64,000 nt of DNA, taken from assembly GCF_018861865.1 (NCBI RefSeq), contig NZ_JAHLDV010000008.1:61209-125208 (forward strand), given 5' to 3'. The notes under the pieces were generated by a model that saw nothing but the letters and a program-made list of their open reading frames with translations, had not been told where the DNA came from and made no database searches. Positions 10,266 through 18,834 of the stretch are shown here, piece by piece (position 1 is the stretch's first letter; each line of letters begins with the position of its first letter). Source of the stretch: Clostridium frigoris (GTDB lineage: Bacteria; Bacillota; Clostridia; Clostridiales; Clostridiaceae). Position numbers and translations under genes: made by a program.

Positions 10266-10751
10266 TTAGCTACCTACCTTAACAATAAAATCTTCTATTA
10301 ATTTTCTATGCTCTTTTTCATCAATATGCTTTTCAAGAGCTTTTTCAGATAATATTAAAGATAAATCTATAACTTGCTTTTGAATTTCACTTATTGCCTT
10401 TTCTTTTTCTCTTTCTATTTCAATTCTAGACCTCTCAATAATTGTAGCTGACTCTTTTTTTGCATCATCAATGATTTCTTGAGAAACACTTTGCGCTTTA
10501 ACCTTATACTCTTCTACTATGTCTCTTCCTTTTGTCTTTGAATCATGTAATAATTTATCTTTTTCTATTCTTGAAATTTCTGCTTTTTCTTCATTATCTT
10601 TAGCATTTTGAATAGATGTGTTTATTCCATTTCTTCTCTCATCCATTATCTTATTTAATGGCTTGCTAAAAAAGTGCTTTAAGATAAATAACAATATAAT
10701 AAAATTTATTATTGTGAATATAATTGTAGATACATTTGCGTTTAAATTCAT
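10266..10751 (-). CDS. atpF: F1Fo ATP synthase subunit b
   Basis: At 161 residues this is the stator stalk: one N-terminal membrane helix (about 8-26, IIFTIINFIILLFILKHFF) and then a long, highly charged, Lys/Glu-rich helix that dimerises as a right-handed coiled coil. The SKPLNKIMDERR sequence just after the membrane helix is typical of the family. AAGGGGGC precedes the ATG. Confidence 0.97.
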   Translation of the reverse strand: MNLNANVSTIIFTIINFIILLFILKHFFSKPLNKIMDERRNGINTSIQNAKDNEEKAEISRIEKDKLLHDSKTKGRDIVEEYKVKAQSVSQEIIDDAKKESATIIERSRIEIEREKEKAISEIQKQVIDLSLILSEKALEKHIDEKEHRKLIEDFIVKVGS

Positions 10752-10811
10752 AATCTATTAAAGCCCCCTTTAGGCCTAATTTCAAAATTTTTCGTTTTGA
10801 TATATACCATA

Positions 10812-11054
10812 TTATTTAAATGCTAAAATTAATGCTATTAGGAATGCATAAATAGCTGTAGCTTCTGAAAATGCTGCACCTATAACTAATGTACTAATTA
10901 TAGACCCTTTAGCTTCTGGTTGTCTTGAGACACCCTCTACAGCTTTAGCTGCGGCATTACCTGTTCCTATTCCTCCACCTATACATCCTATTGCTGCAAT
11001 ACCTGCACCTATTGCAGACATTCCTGTAATTATTGCTGCTGAATCTAAAACCAT
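10812..11054 (-). CDS. atpE: F1Fo ATP synthase subunit c
   Basis: This 80-residue rotor-ring proteolipid has two membrane helices joined by the polar loop RQPEAKG (Arg44-Gln45-Pro46). The ion-binding carboxylate is Glu64 in helix 2. At positions where Na+-binding c subunits carry Gln (helix 1) and Ser (next to the Glu) this protein has Thr31 and Ala65, so it reads as a proton-type ring. That is an inference from known Na+ signatures. AAGGAGGAATATATT precedes the ATG. Confidence 0.97.
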   Translation of the reverse strand: MVLDSAAIITGMSAIGAGIAAIGCIGGGIGTGNAAAKAVEGVSRQPEAKGSIISTLVIGAAFSEATAIYAFLIALILAFK

Positions 11055-11087
11055 AATATATTCCTCCTTAATTTTTAAAAACTAAAT

Positions 11088-11768
11088 TTAGTGTTCTGCT
11101 ATGACTTTTATATTAACCATAGTTAACATAACAAAAATAACCATTTGTATAAGTCCATCAAATAAATCAAAATAAAAATGTAATGGTATTGGGACTAATA
11201 GTTGAGCAAATCCATTCAAACTAGCTAAACTTGTATATGCCAAATCTAATATTACAACACCTGCAGTCATATTTCCAAATAACCTAAAACTCAACGATAC
11301 TGGAAGCATTATCCTTTCCATTAGATTAATTGGTAATATAAATGCATATGGTTCAGCATATCCTTTAAAATAATGACCTACTCCTATCTTCTTAATAGCA
11401 AACCACTGAACAACAACGAATGTTATTAATGCTAGTGCTAATGATACACTATAATCTACTGTTGCAGGTGCAAAACCTACCAATCCAGTTACATTTAAAA
11501 AGCCTAAAAAGATTGCTAGCGTTCCTATATAAGGCACAAAGCCCATATATTCTTCTCCCATATTATTTCTAACAAGGTTGTTTATTGCATCCATAATCAT
11601 TTCTATTATGTTTTGCTTCTTATCAGGAATTATTTTTAAGTTTCTTATAAAGCATACACAAAATATTGCTATTAAAGCTATTATGCACCACTGAATAAAT
11701 ATACTTTCTACAATCCCAATGCTGTAACCAAAGAATTTAATATGAAATAACGGCACTATTTTTTCCAT
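11088..11768 (-). CDS. atpB: F1Fo ATP synthase subunit a
   Basis: The 226-residue membrane stator has five to six hydrophobic helices. The essential arginine is in SFRLFGNMTAG, and the C-terminal FDGLIQMVIFVMLTMV helix is conserved. The start is placed at 11768, where GAGGGGAAG precedes an ATG; a longer frame opening at a TTG (11786) overlaps atpI and lacks a site. It partners the c ring to form the proton half-channels. Confidence 0.97.
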   Translation of the reverse strand: MEKIVPLFHIKFFGYSIGIVESIFIQWCIIALIAIFCVCFIRNLKIIPDKKQNIIEMIMDAINNLVRNNMGEEYMGFVPYIGTLAIFLGFLNVTGLVGFAPATVDYSVSLALALITFVVVQWFAIKKIGVGHYFKGYAEPYAFILPINLMERIMLPVSLSFRLFGNMTAGVVILDLAYTSLASLNGFAQLLVPIPLHFYFDLFDGLIQMVIFVMLTMVNIKVIAEH

Positions 11769-11772
11769 TATA

Positions 11773-12147
11773 TCACTTCCCCTCAATGTCTTTATTTTTT
11801 ATTCCGTAATACACTAAAGATATAAACTGCGCACTATACCCGAAGATATAAGCAATTATATTGAACATATTGTGTCTACCAATAGCAAACCCAATAACAC
11901 TCACTAAGAAAACTCTTATAAAAGACCCTGCTACAATCATGCCTTTACCTTTTAAATTTTTACTATTAAGAGAATACTCTACCGTAATACCATTAACATA
12001 AAGATTCATTAGTGCTATTATTATCCCTAACAAAAAAAATAATGCATATGATTTAGCTGTAAAATAAATTATTATAATAAAAATCAAAGAAATAAAGAAA
12101 TCATATATAGCAATTTTTTTAAACATGTTCCGAAAATCACTATTCAC
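11773..12147 (-). CDS. atpI: ATP synthase subunit I (AtpI)
   Basis: A 124-residue membrane protein with four predicted helices opens the operon. AtpI proteins assist c-ring assembly and possibly Mg2+ supply; they are poorly conserved, and identification rests on topology, size and position before atpB. The start is a GTG at 12145-12147 after an AAGGAGAAG site. Only four bases separate its stop from the atpB ATG. Confidence 0.85.
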   Translation of the reverse strand: MNSDFRNMFKKIAIYDFFISLIFIIIIYFTAKSYALFFLLGIIIALMNLYVNGITVEYSLNSKNLKGKGMIVAGSFIRVFLVSVIGFAIGRHNMFNIIAYIFGYSAQFISLVYYGIKNKDIEGK

Positions 12148-12387
12148 TTTTACTTCTCCTTATTTTCTAACAATATTGTAATTATAGTCTACTAATTTTC
12201 ATAAATAAAACTCCAAAATGTTTTATATATTGGATTTTAAAGTCATATTCGTTAACTTTTTCGTTAAAATAGTGTCATTCCTCTATATACCTCTATATTA
12301 TAGTTTATTACGACTAAACAACAAGTTTATACTTATATTATTCAATTAAACTATTTTTTAGTAATATTGTGAACTTTCTTAACATTC

Positions 12388-12417
12388 ATAATATTACATC
12401 GCACGTTCCAATGTCAA
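12388..12417 (-). promoter_or_regulatory. Putative atp operon promoter, proximal
   Basis: On the minus strand TTGACA (12417-12412) and TATTAT (12393-12388) are separated by 18 bases, close to the vegetative consensus. Transcription would start near 12381, leaving a leader of about 230 bases before atpI. The leader shows no ORF and no riboswitch that I recognise. Together with the next entry it accounts for the 658-base gap between atpI and wecB, which is otherwise AT-rich and empty. Confidence 0.6.
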
Positions 12418-12498
12418 TGGGTTTTATTAACTTTGTTATATTCATTTTATTTAGTTAAACATTTACAAAAGGTTTAACTGTGTATATATTACCACTTT

Positions 12499-12527
12499 AT
12501 TATATTGTTTTTTAAGAACAATTGCAA
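12499..12527 (-). promoter_or_regulatory. Putative atp operon promoter, distal
   Basis: TTGCAA (12527-12522), a 17-base spacer and TATAAT (12504-12499) on the minus strand resemble a vegetative promoter about 110 bases upstream of the proximal one. Confidence 0.5.
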
Positions 12528-12748
12528 CTTATGATTTTTAATAATTCACTTTTTTCTTTATCTAATTGACATTTCATATTATATTCACAAGTCTTTACTT
12601 CATATATACATCTCTTTTAGCATATTTAAATAGTACTAGGCTTTCAAATACCTTATATTAAGATAAGACATCTGGTCTGTTATTACACTTGATATGACTT
12701 ATACAGACTTACGAACTTTTATTTTATTTATTAATATTATGAAAAAAA

Positions 12749-12779
12749 ATAAAACTAAGGATTTAATTCTTAGTTTTAT
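12749..12779 (-). terminator. Terminator after wecB
   Basis: ATAAAACTAAG and CTTAGTTTTAT form an 11-bp perfect stem; on the minus strand it runs straight into a T8 tract. It lies 27 bases beyond the wecB stop. Confidence 0.9.
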
Positions 12780-12805
12780 CCAATAAGATTTAAATTGAAA
12801 CGTTG

Positions 12806-13951
12806 TTAAATCTTCTCCTTGGTTGCTGCACTGTCGTTAAAGTAGTTTACCAGTGCATCCACTATCTTAACTGAGGCATTTCCATCGCCATAAGGATTAA
12901 TTGATTTACTCATGTCGTTATACTTCTGTGCATTTCTAATTAACTTATTGGCTTCTAGTACTATTGTGTCTATGTCTATTCCGACCAGTCTTACTGTTCC
13001 TGCGCTCAGGGCTTCTACCCTCTCCGTAACATCTCTAAGAACTAAGACTGGTTTTCCTAAATGAGGCGCCTCTTCTTGAATTCCTCCTGAATCGGTCATT
13101 ACAAGATAACATTTTTTCATTAAATTATGAATTTCCCTAGTATCTATAGGACTAAGCAGGTGTATTCTAGAAACATCCTTTAAAATACTGTAAACCACGT
13201 CTTTAACTACTGGATTGGGATGAACAAAATACAATACTTCTACATCTATGTTTTCTTCAACAATGATTTTCAAAGCTTTACATATATTTTCAATTCCAAT
13301 TCCCCAATTTTCCCTTCTATGAGCTGTAACCATTATAATTTTTTTGTTTTTAAAATCAATTGAATTTAGCTTACAATTTTCAAAAACATAATTATCTTTT
13401 ATTGTATATTTCATAGCATCTATAACTGTATTCCCTGTAACAAAAATGTTTTTTTCGTCTATTCCCTCTCGTAATAAATTTTCTCTAGAGATAGTTGTTG
13501 GCGCAAAGTGTAACTCCGTTAAGGCACCAGTCAACTTTCTATTAATCTCTTCAGGATAAGGTGAATATTTGTTGTGGCTTCTAAGACCTGCTTCTACATG
13601 TCCTACGGGTATTTTTCTATAAAATGCTGCAAGCGCTGCCGCAAAAGTAGTAGTAGTATCTCCATGTACAAGCACCATATTCGGTTTTTCTTTATCAAAA
13701 ATTTCCTCAAGTCCAGAAAGTACAGAACACGTTATACCCGTTAAACTTTGTTTTGTCTTCATTATGTTTAAATCATACTCAGGTTTTATGTTGAAAATTT
13801 CAAGAACCTGGTCCAATATTTCTCTATGCTGCGCTGTAACACACACCTTACATTGTATTTGAGGAACTTTTTCTAATTCCTTAATTAGAGGTGCCATCTT
13901 TATGGCTTCCGGCCTCGTACCAAATATGACCATAATTTTAATATTCTCCAC
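12806..13951 (-). CDS. wecB: UDP-N-acetylglucosamine 2-epimerase (non-hydrolysing)
   Basis: A 381-residue cytoplasmic enzyme interconverting UDP-GlcNAc and UDP-ManNAc for wall teichoic acid linkage units or other surface glycans. The family landmarks are present: FGTRPEAIKMAPL at the N-terminus, VHGDTTTTFA, GHVEAGLRS, TAHRRENWG and TDSGGIQEEAPHLGKPVLVLRD near the C-terminus. The start is a GTG at 13951 after an AGGAGG site. It lies directly downstream of the tagO/wecA-like gene, supporting a shared role in undecaprenol-linked glycan synthesis. Confidence 0.96.
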   Translation of the reverse strand: MENIKIMVIFGTRPEAIKMAPLIKELEKVPQIQCKVCVTAQHREILDQVLEIFNIKPEYDLNIMKTKQSLTGITCSVLSGLEEIFDKEKPNMVLVHGDTTTTFAAALAAFYRKIPVGHVEAGLRSHNKYSPYPEEINRKLTGALTELHFAPTTISRENLLREGIDEKNIFVTGNTVIDAMKYTIKDNYVFENCKLNSIDFKNKKIIMVTAHRRENWGIGIENICKALKIIVEENIDVEVLYFVHPNPVVKDVVYSILKDVSRIHLLSPIDTREIHNLMKKCYLVMTDSGGIQEEAPHLGKPVLVLRDVTERVEALSAGTVRLVGIDIDTIVLEANKLIRNAQKYNDMSKSINPYGDGNASVKIVDALVNYFNDSAATKEKI

Positions 13952-14020
13952 CAGATACCTCCTAAATAAATTTAAATTATTATCACATATAAACTACGAA
14001 ACTATACAATAATATATAAC

Positions 14021-15049
14021 TTAATCCTTTTGCTCAAATATACCATATTTCCAAGCGACTAAAACAGTAATAACTCCTACCGATGCTAATAAAAAATATG
14101 CCCTTTGTGTACTGATTTGCATAGCTATTATGGCAATTCCACCTAGAATAGCACTTATAAAATACATGATAACAACTGCTTGTTTTTGGCTGAGTCCCAT
14201 GGCTAAGAGCCTATGATGCAAGTGTCCTTTATCCGCTTGCATTATAGGTTTACCATGAACTTTTCGTCTTATCATAGCAAAAAGTGTGTCATAAATAGGT
14301 AATGCAAACGCTAAAATAGGTACTGCGATTACAAAAGCCGTCGCAGATTTAATTGCTCCTTCAATTGAAATAGCAGCTAAAAGAAACCCTAATAATTGAG
14401 AGCCGGTATCCCCCATAAATATAGATGCTGGATTAAAATTATATGGTAAAAAGCCTAAAATCGCACCACTTAAGACCGCTGTTAGAAATGCAGGTTCGAG
14501 TCTTCCGCTAAGTATTGAAACTATCATTAAAGTAACACATGATATAAATGCTATACCTGCTGCTAATCCATCTAATCCATCAATTAAGTTAAATGCATTA
14601 GTAACACCTACAATCCATATTATAGTTACTGGTATGTCAATCCACCCCATGCTTATAAAAGGATAAAACTCCCTAAAAGGATTAGTTATCATTGATATTT
14701 TCACACCTGACATAACTAGACATATAGCCCCTATAATTTGTATAAGGAGTTTATATCTAGGCCTTAAATCTTTAATATCATCTATAATTCCGCCAATTAC
14801 AATTATAGTCGCACCAATAATTATCCCCGTTTGAGAGGTTGTTAAAATCCCATTATATAAAATTACTCCTAAAACAAAAGCTATATATATGGCTAGACCA
14901 CCCATAACTGGAACAGGCTTCGTATGAACTCTTCTTGCATCTTTAGGAATATCAATGGCATTAACCCTTATTGCTAATTTCTTAACTAAAGGTGTAAATA
15001 TAGCAGAAATTAAAGCTGTAATAATTGCTAAAATATAGAAATTACTCAT
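14021..15049 (-). CDS. tagO: Undecaprenyl-phosphate GlcNAc-1-phosphate transferase (TagO/WecA type)
   Basis: This 342-residue integral membrane enzyme of the MraY/WecA superfamily moves GlcNAc-1-P from UDP-GlcNAc to undecaprenyl phosphate, the first step of teichoic-acid-type polymers. About ten hydrophobic helices are visible. Cytoplasmic motifs include the DDIKDL acidic loop, NAFNLIDGLDGLAAG, FMGDTGSQ and the HxHH-type motif KGHLHHRLL. It starts two bases after the upstream deaminase stop, with GGTGG as ribosome-binding site, so the two are probably coupled. Confidence 0.95.
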   Translation of the reverse strand: MSNFYILAIITALISAIFTPLVKKLAIRVNAIDIPKDARRVHTKPVPVMGGLAIYIAFVLGVILYNGILTTSQTGIIIGATIIVIGGIIDDIKDLRPRYKLLIQIIGAICLVMSGVKISMITNPFREFYPFISMGWIDIPVTIIWIVGVTNAFNLIDGLDGLAAGIAFISCVTLMIVSILSGRLEPAFLTAVLSGAILGFLPYNFNPASIFMGDTGSQLLGFLLAAISIEGAIKSATAFVIAVPILAFALPIYDTLFAMIRRKVHGKPIMQADKGHLHHRLLAMGLSQKQAVVIMYFISAILGGIAIIAMQISTQRAYFLLASVGVITVLVAWKYGIFEQKD

Positions 15050-15051
15050 AA

Positions 15052-15540
15052 TTAATATCCACCATCACCTTGAATTGAGTCATCATTTTCTATCCATTCC
15101 TGTACAAATACGCTCTTGTATTTTATTTTATCTTCTCTAACTATAACTTTCTCTATCCCTGCATTAATTATAAATCTCTTACACAAAGAACATGGAGATG
15201 CATTTTCAACTAATTCCCCGCTGCTTACTTCTTTACCCACCAAATAAAGCGTTGCCCCTAACATATCACTTCGCCTAGATGATATAATTGCATTTTGCTC
15301 TGCATGAACTGATCTACAAAGCTCGTATCTTGTCCCTCTTGGAACTTTTAATTCTTCTCTTCTACATACACCTAAATCGCAACAATTTTTTCTTCCTCTA
15401 GGTGCTCCCGAATATCCGGTAGACATAATCTCATCATTTTTCACTATAATAGCAGCAAAATTTCTGCGCAGGCAAGTTCCTCTCTCTAATATAGTTTCGC
15501 ATATATCCAAATAATAATTATGCTTATCAATTCTCTCCAT
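15052..15540 (-). CDS. comEB: dCMP deaminase family protein (ComEB type)
   Basis: A 162-residue zinc-dependent deaminase that supplies dUMP for thymidylate synthesis. The zinc-binding and catalytic motifs are clear: HAEQNAI (His ligand plus catalytic Glu) and PCSLC (two Cys ligands). An additional CDLGVCRR cluster precedes HAE, as in many dCMP deaminases. GAGGTATAATT precedes the ATG. It heads the deaminase-tagO-wecB run. Confidence 0.94.
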   Translation of the reverse strand: MERIDKHNYYLDICETILERGTCLRRNFAAIIVKNDEIMSTGYSGAPRGRKNCCDLGVCRREELKVPRGTRYELCRSVHAEQNAIISSRRSDMLGATLYLVGKEVSSGELVENASPCSLCKRFIINAGIEKVIVREDKIKYKSVFVQEWIENDDSIQGDGGY

Positions 15541-15709
15541 AATTATACCTCATATAACATATTTTAATTATAGATAAAAAATCAAATATTAAATTTATAC
15601 TTTAATATTACATTTATAATCTAATAATCAATCTCTATTATTTTACACTAAAACAATAAAAATTTAAAGTGTTTGATAAACTATATATGTTAAATTACTA
15701 TAAAGTAAA

Positions 15710-15748
15710 AAAAGCCTATATTATTATAACTATATAATATAGGCTTTT
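15710..15748. terminator. Terminator after the iron-sulfur gene
   Basis: AAAAGCCTATATTA and its exact complement TAATATAGGCTTTT form a 14-bp stem. The minus strand continues into TTTTTTTACTTTA, so it can end the transcript of the gene that stops at 15799. Confidence 0.85.
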
Positions 15749-15798
15749 CTCAGCAGGCTTACGACTAAACTAGTTATGATTTTATAATTAAAACAAGA

Positions 15799-16539
15799 CT
15801 ATATTATTACTCCATTTATACCAATAGTTATCTCTTTATACGGAACTATTACTCTAGTTTTAAGCATAGCTTCCTTTACAGAATTAACAATACCAGCACA
15901 ACAAGGTACTTCCATTCTAACAACAGTAATACTTTTTATTTCATTATTTTCTAAAATTTCAGCAATTTTATCTCTATAATATTCATTATCATCAAGCTTC
16001 GGGCAACCTATTAAAGTTATTTTTCCTTCAATAAACTCCTTATGGAAATTTCCGTAAGCATAAGCAGTACAATCTGCAGCAATTAATATATCTGCACCTT
16101 TTAGAAATTCTGCCTTTGAGTTAACTAACTTTAGCTGTACAGGCCATTGATTTAGCATTGAAGTCGCAGATTCTTCTGCGTTCGTGTTTACTATGGCTTT
16201 TGCTTGTTTTAAATTAGAATTTATATTTCTTTTTATAGATTTTTCCATTGTACCAGGGCATCCAAAATGTAGCTCACCCTTCTTATCTTCTTTATTATTA
16301 CTTTGCTCTTTTTTATTTAAAACAGCTTCAACATCATAACTCACAGCGTCTCTCTGAATTATTTTAATAGCATCAACTGGGCATTCCGGCAGGCAATCAC
16401 CTAATCCATCACAATATTCATCACTTATTAATTTAGCCTTACCATCTAAAAGTTCTATAGCTCCTTCATGACAGGCATTTATACATAATCCACAACCATT
16501 ACATTTACTTTCATCTATTTTAATGATATTTCTTTTCAT
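15799..16539 (-). CDS. Ferredoxin-type 4Fe-4S protein
   Basis: A 246-residue protein with an N-terminal dicluster ferredoxin domain and a C-terminal region (about 80-246) with no motif that I can name but with a CCAG pair near its end. Cluster I is complete (CNGCGLCINAC). Cluster II reads CDGLGDCLPECP: the second of the four cysteines is missing, so it may hold a 3Fe-4S cluster or none. The start at 16539 follows GGGAGG; the longer frame to 16554 does not. It is divergent from a Crp/Fnr regulator, and a palindrome between them suggests shared control. Confidence 0.88.
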   Translation of the reverse strand: MKRNIIKIDESKCNGCGLCINACHEGAIELLDGKAKLISDEYCDGLGDCLPECPVDAIKIIQRDAVSYDVEAVLNKKEQSNNKEDKKGELHFGCPGTMEKSIKRNINSNLKQAKAIVNTNAEESATSMLNQWPVQLKLVNSKAEFLKGADILIAADCTAYAYGNFHKEFIEGKITLIGCPKLDDNEYYRDKIAEILENNEIKSITVVRMEVPCCAGIVNSVKEAMLKTRVIVPYKEITIGINGVII

Positions 16540-16590
16540 TTTAAAACCTCCCAAATTTTTAAATATATTTGCTTACTAATTAGTTTTCGA

Positions 16591-16619
16591 TTGACTGTAT
16601 ATGATTATTATATTAAAAT
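16591..16619 (+). promoter_or_regulatory. Promoter of the Crp/Fnr regulator gene
   Basis: TTGACT (16591-16596), 17 bases, TAAAAT (16614-16619); expected start near 16626, about 48 bases before the ATG. On the opposite strand TATAAT (16612-16607) would serve the divergent iron-sulfur gene, with a start near 16600. Confidence 0.65.
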
Positions 16620-16633
16620 TACTTATGATAGTA

Positions 16634-16649
16634 TGTAACTCATGTTACC
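16634..16649. promoter_or_regulatory. Crp/Fnr-type operator in the divergent region
   Basis: TGTAA-N6-TTACC, with an exact inner palindrome GTAAC-TCAT-GTTAC, has the geometry of a Crp/Fnr half-site pair. Its centre (16641.5) is 41.5 bases upstream of the predicted iron-sulfur start, the classical activation position, and downstream of the regulator gene's own start, where binding would repress. Confidence 0.55.
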
Positions 16650-16673
16650 AAAATAATATTTAAGGGTGATTTT

Positions 16674-17369
16674 ATGGACAATTTAGTAAACAATTTAAAA
16701 CACTGTATTTTATTTAAAGGTTTAACTTCTCTAGAGCTTCAAAATTTAATTATAAATATAAACTATTCAATTTCTGATAACTCTAAAAATAGTGATGAAT
16801 TCAACACATCTATAGTAGCCCTTGAGGGTGATATCTGTAACTCATTAGGAATTGTCATAGAAGGTGAACTAGAGGTTCAAAAACATTATGCTAGCGGAAA
16901 AATTGTTACCCTAGCAAAATTAAATAAAGGAAAAATTTTTGGTGAAGCAATAGCTTTCTCAGAGACAAATATATATCCCGCTACTATAATCTCATCTATT
17001 GGTTCAATAATACTCTATATTTCAAAAAAAGATGTTATATCTATGTGTAGCTCATATCCTATAGTATTGAATAATTTCATGCAATTGTTATCTAGTAAAA
17101 TCCTTCTATTAAATCGAAAAATTAAAGAACTATCTTTTGAAACTTTAAGACAAAAAATATCTAACTATTTATTATCTCAATATGAAATTCAAAAAAATTT
17201 AGATTTAGTACTTCCTATGTCAAGGAAAAATTTGGCTGAGCATCTTGGTGTACAAAGACCATCTCTTTCAAGGGAACTTGTTAATATGAAAAGTGATGGG
17301 TTAATAGATTTTAATAAAAATCTGTTTCAAATAAAAGATTTAAATGGAATTGAGGACATTCTAATTTGA
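16674..17369 (+). CDS. Crp/Fnr-family transcriptional regulator
   Basis: A 231-residue regulator with an N-terminal cyclic-nucleotide-binding-like beta barrel (about 10-125), a dimerisation helix and a C-terminal winged helix (about 165-225; RKNLAEHLGVQRPSLSRELV is the recognition HTH). The four-cysteine cluster of true Fnr is absent: Cys occurs singly (Cys11, Cys51, Cys123), so oxygen sensing by an iron-sulfur cluster is unlikely. AAGGGTGATTTT precedes the ATG. Its divergent partner is an iron-sulfur protein, and a rubrerythrin follows, suggesting control of redox or oxygen response. The effector is unknown. Confidence 0.92.
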   Translation: MDNLVNNLKHCILFKGLTSLELQNLIININYSISDNSKNSDEFNTSIVALEGDICNSLGIVIEGELEVQKHYASGKIVTLAKLNKGKIFGEAIAFSETNIYPATIISSIGSIILYISKKDVISMCSSYPIVLNNFMQLLSSKILLLNRKIKELSFETLRQKISNYLLSQYEIQKNLDLVLPMSRKNLAEHLGVQRPSLSRELVNMKSDGLIDFNKNLFQIKDLNGIEDILI

Positions 17370-17420
17370 TCCAATTGTCGAATATTGCCGAACTCTTTCT
17401 TAAAAGACATTAAATTTTAC

Positions 17421-17449
17421 TTGATAATTATTATCCGTTGTTGTATAGT
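17421..17449 (+). promoter_or_regulatory. Rubrerythrin promoter with PerR-like operator
   Basis: TTGATA (17421-17426), 17 bases, TATAGT (17444-17449). The spacer and -35 are covered by GATAAT-T-ATTATC (17423-17435), an exact palindrome matching 12 of 14 positions of the PerR box TTATAATNATTATAA when extended. Binding there would block RNA polymerase. Confidence 0.7.
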
Positions 17450-17571
17450 AGTAATTGTAGCAAAGATAAATATTAATTTTTATTCTATTTAGCAAATTAT
17501 ATAACTAATATATGAGAGGATTCAATTTATAATTGTTATCTTACTCAAAGAAATACGAGGGGGAAATATAT

Positions 17572-18117
17572 ATGAAGAAATTTGTTTGTACAGTATGTGG
17601 ATATATCTATGAAGGGGAATCTGCACCTGATGTCTGTCCTGTTTGTGGAGCTAAAAGTGATAAATTTGTAGAGAAAACTGAAGGCGCAATGGAATGGGCA
17701 GATGAACATAAAGTTGGAGTTGCCAAAGGAGTAGATGCTGAAGTTGTAGAAGGATTGAGAGCTAACTTCGTTGGAGAGTGTAGTGAGGTTGGTATGTACT
17801 TAGCAATGAGTCGTCAAGCTGATAGAGAAGGTTTCCCAGAAGTTGCAGAAGCTTATAAAAGAATTGCCTTTGAGGAAGCTGATCACGCTTCAAAATTTGC
17901 AGAAATGCTTGGAGAAGTAGTGACAGGTGATACTAAGAAAAATCTTGAAATGAGAGTTGATGCAGAACATGGCGCTTGTCAAGGTAAAAAAGATTTAGCT
18001 ACTTTAGCTAAAAAACTTAACTATGATGCTATACACGATACAGTACATGAAATGTGTAAAGATGAAGCTCGTCATGGTTGTGCATTCCAGGGATTACTTA
18101 ATAGATATTTCAAATAA
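17572..18117 (+). CDS. Reverse rubrerythrin (N-terminal rubredoxin domain)
   Basis: A 181-residue peroxide-detoxifying protein. The rubredoxin domain comes first (residues 1-36: [10 protein letters not shown] and CPVCG), followed by a ferritin-like diiron domain (about 45-181) with the Glu/His ligands in EVGMYL, FEEADHA, DAEHG and CKDEARHG. This domain order defines the reverse rubrerythrins, which in C. acetobutylicum are strongly induced by oxygen and repressed by PerR. The start is at 17572 after GAGGGGGAAA; an ATG-like upstream frame from 17533 has no site. Confidence 0.96.
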   Translation: MKKFVCTVCGYIYEGESAPDVCPVCGAKSDKFVEKTEGAMEWADEHKVGVAKGVDAEVVEGLRANFVGECSEVGMYLAMSRQADREGFPEVAEAYKRIAFEEADHASKFAEMLGEVVTGDTKKNLEMRVDAEHGACQGKKDLATLAKKLNYDAIHDTVHEMCKDEARHGCAFQGLLNRYFK

Positions 18118-18131
18118 GACAATATAAATTT

Positions 18132-18171
18132 AAAAAGCAACTTACAGAAATTTTTCTGTAAGTTGCTTTTT
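18132..18171. terminator. Bidirectional terminator between rubrerythrin and upp
   Basis: A perfect 19-bp stem (AAAAAGCAACTTACAGAAA and its complement) with a two-base loop and A/T tails on both sides lies between the convergent genes. Confidence 0.95.
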
Positions 18172-18183
18172 ATTATTACCTTT

Positions 18184-18813
18184 TTATTTAGTTCCAAATA
18201 ATCTGTCTCCAGCATCCCCAAGACCTGGCACAATATATCCTTGTTCATTTAGTTTTTCATCAATTGAAGCTGCATATATATCTACATCTGGATGCGCGTC
18301 ACTAATAGCTTTAATTCCTTCAGGTGCTGCTATAAGACACATAATTCTTATATTCTTTGCTCCTCTTTTCTTAAGAGCTGAAATTGCATCTATTGCAGAA
18401 CCACCAGTCGCAATCATAGGATCCGTAATTATTACATCTCTTTCACTAATGTCCTGAGGCAATTTACAGAAATACTCAACTGGTTGAAGTGTTTCCTCAT
18501 CCCTATACATTCCTATGTGTCCAACCTTAGCTGCTGGTATAAGCTTAAGAACACCATCAACCATTCCAAGGCCCGCTCTAAGTATAGGTACTATAGCCAT
18601 TTTCTTTCCAGCTAGAACTTTACATTTAGTCGTGCAAATAGGAGTTTCGATTTCTACTTCTTCGACTTGTATATCACGTGTAACTTCATAAGCCATAAGC
18701 ATAGCAACCTCTTCAACTAGCTCTCTAAAATATTTCGAACCTGTATTTTTGTCCCTTATGTATGCCAATTTATGTTGTATAAGTGGGTGTGTGATTTGTG
18801 TTACTTTACTCAT
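18184..18813 (-). CDS. upp: Uracil phosphoribosyltransferase
   Basis: A 209-residue salvage enzyme making UMP from uracil and PRPP. The PRPP loop is [14 protein letters not shown], and the uracil-binding C-terminal segment [17 protein letters not shown] is intact. [12 protein letters not shown] is also typical. AGGAGGAAATA precedes the ATG. It is the last gene of a long minus-strand run starting at tdk. Confidence 0.98.
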   Translation of the reverse strand: MSKVTQITHPLIQHKLAYIRDKNTGSKYFRELVEEVAMLMAYEVTRDIQVEEVEIETPICTTKCKVLAGKKMAIVPILRAGLGMVDGVLKLIPAAKVGHIGMYRDEETLQPVEYFCKLPQDISERDVIITDPMIATGGSAIDAISALKKRGAKNIRIMCLIAAPEGIKAISDAHPDVDIYAASIDEKLNEQGYIVPGLGDAGDRLFGTK

Positions 18814-18834
18814 AATGTATTTCCTCCTAATATT

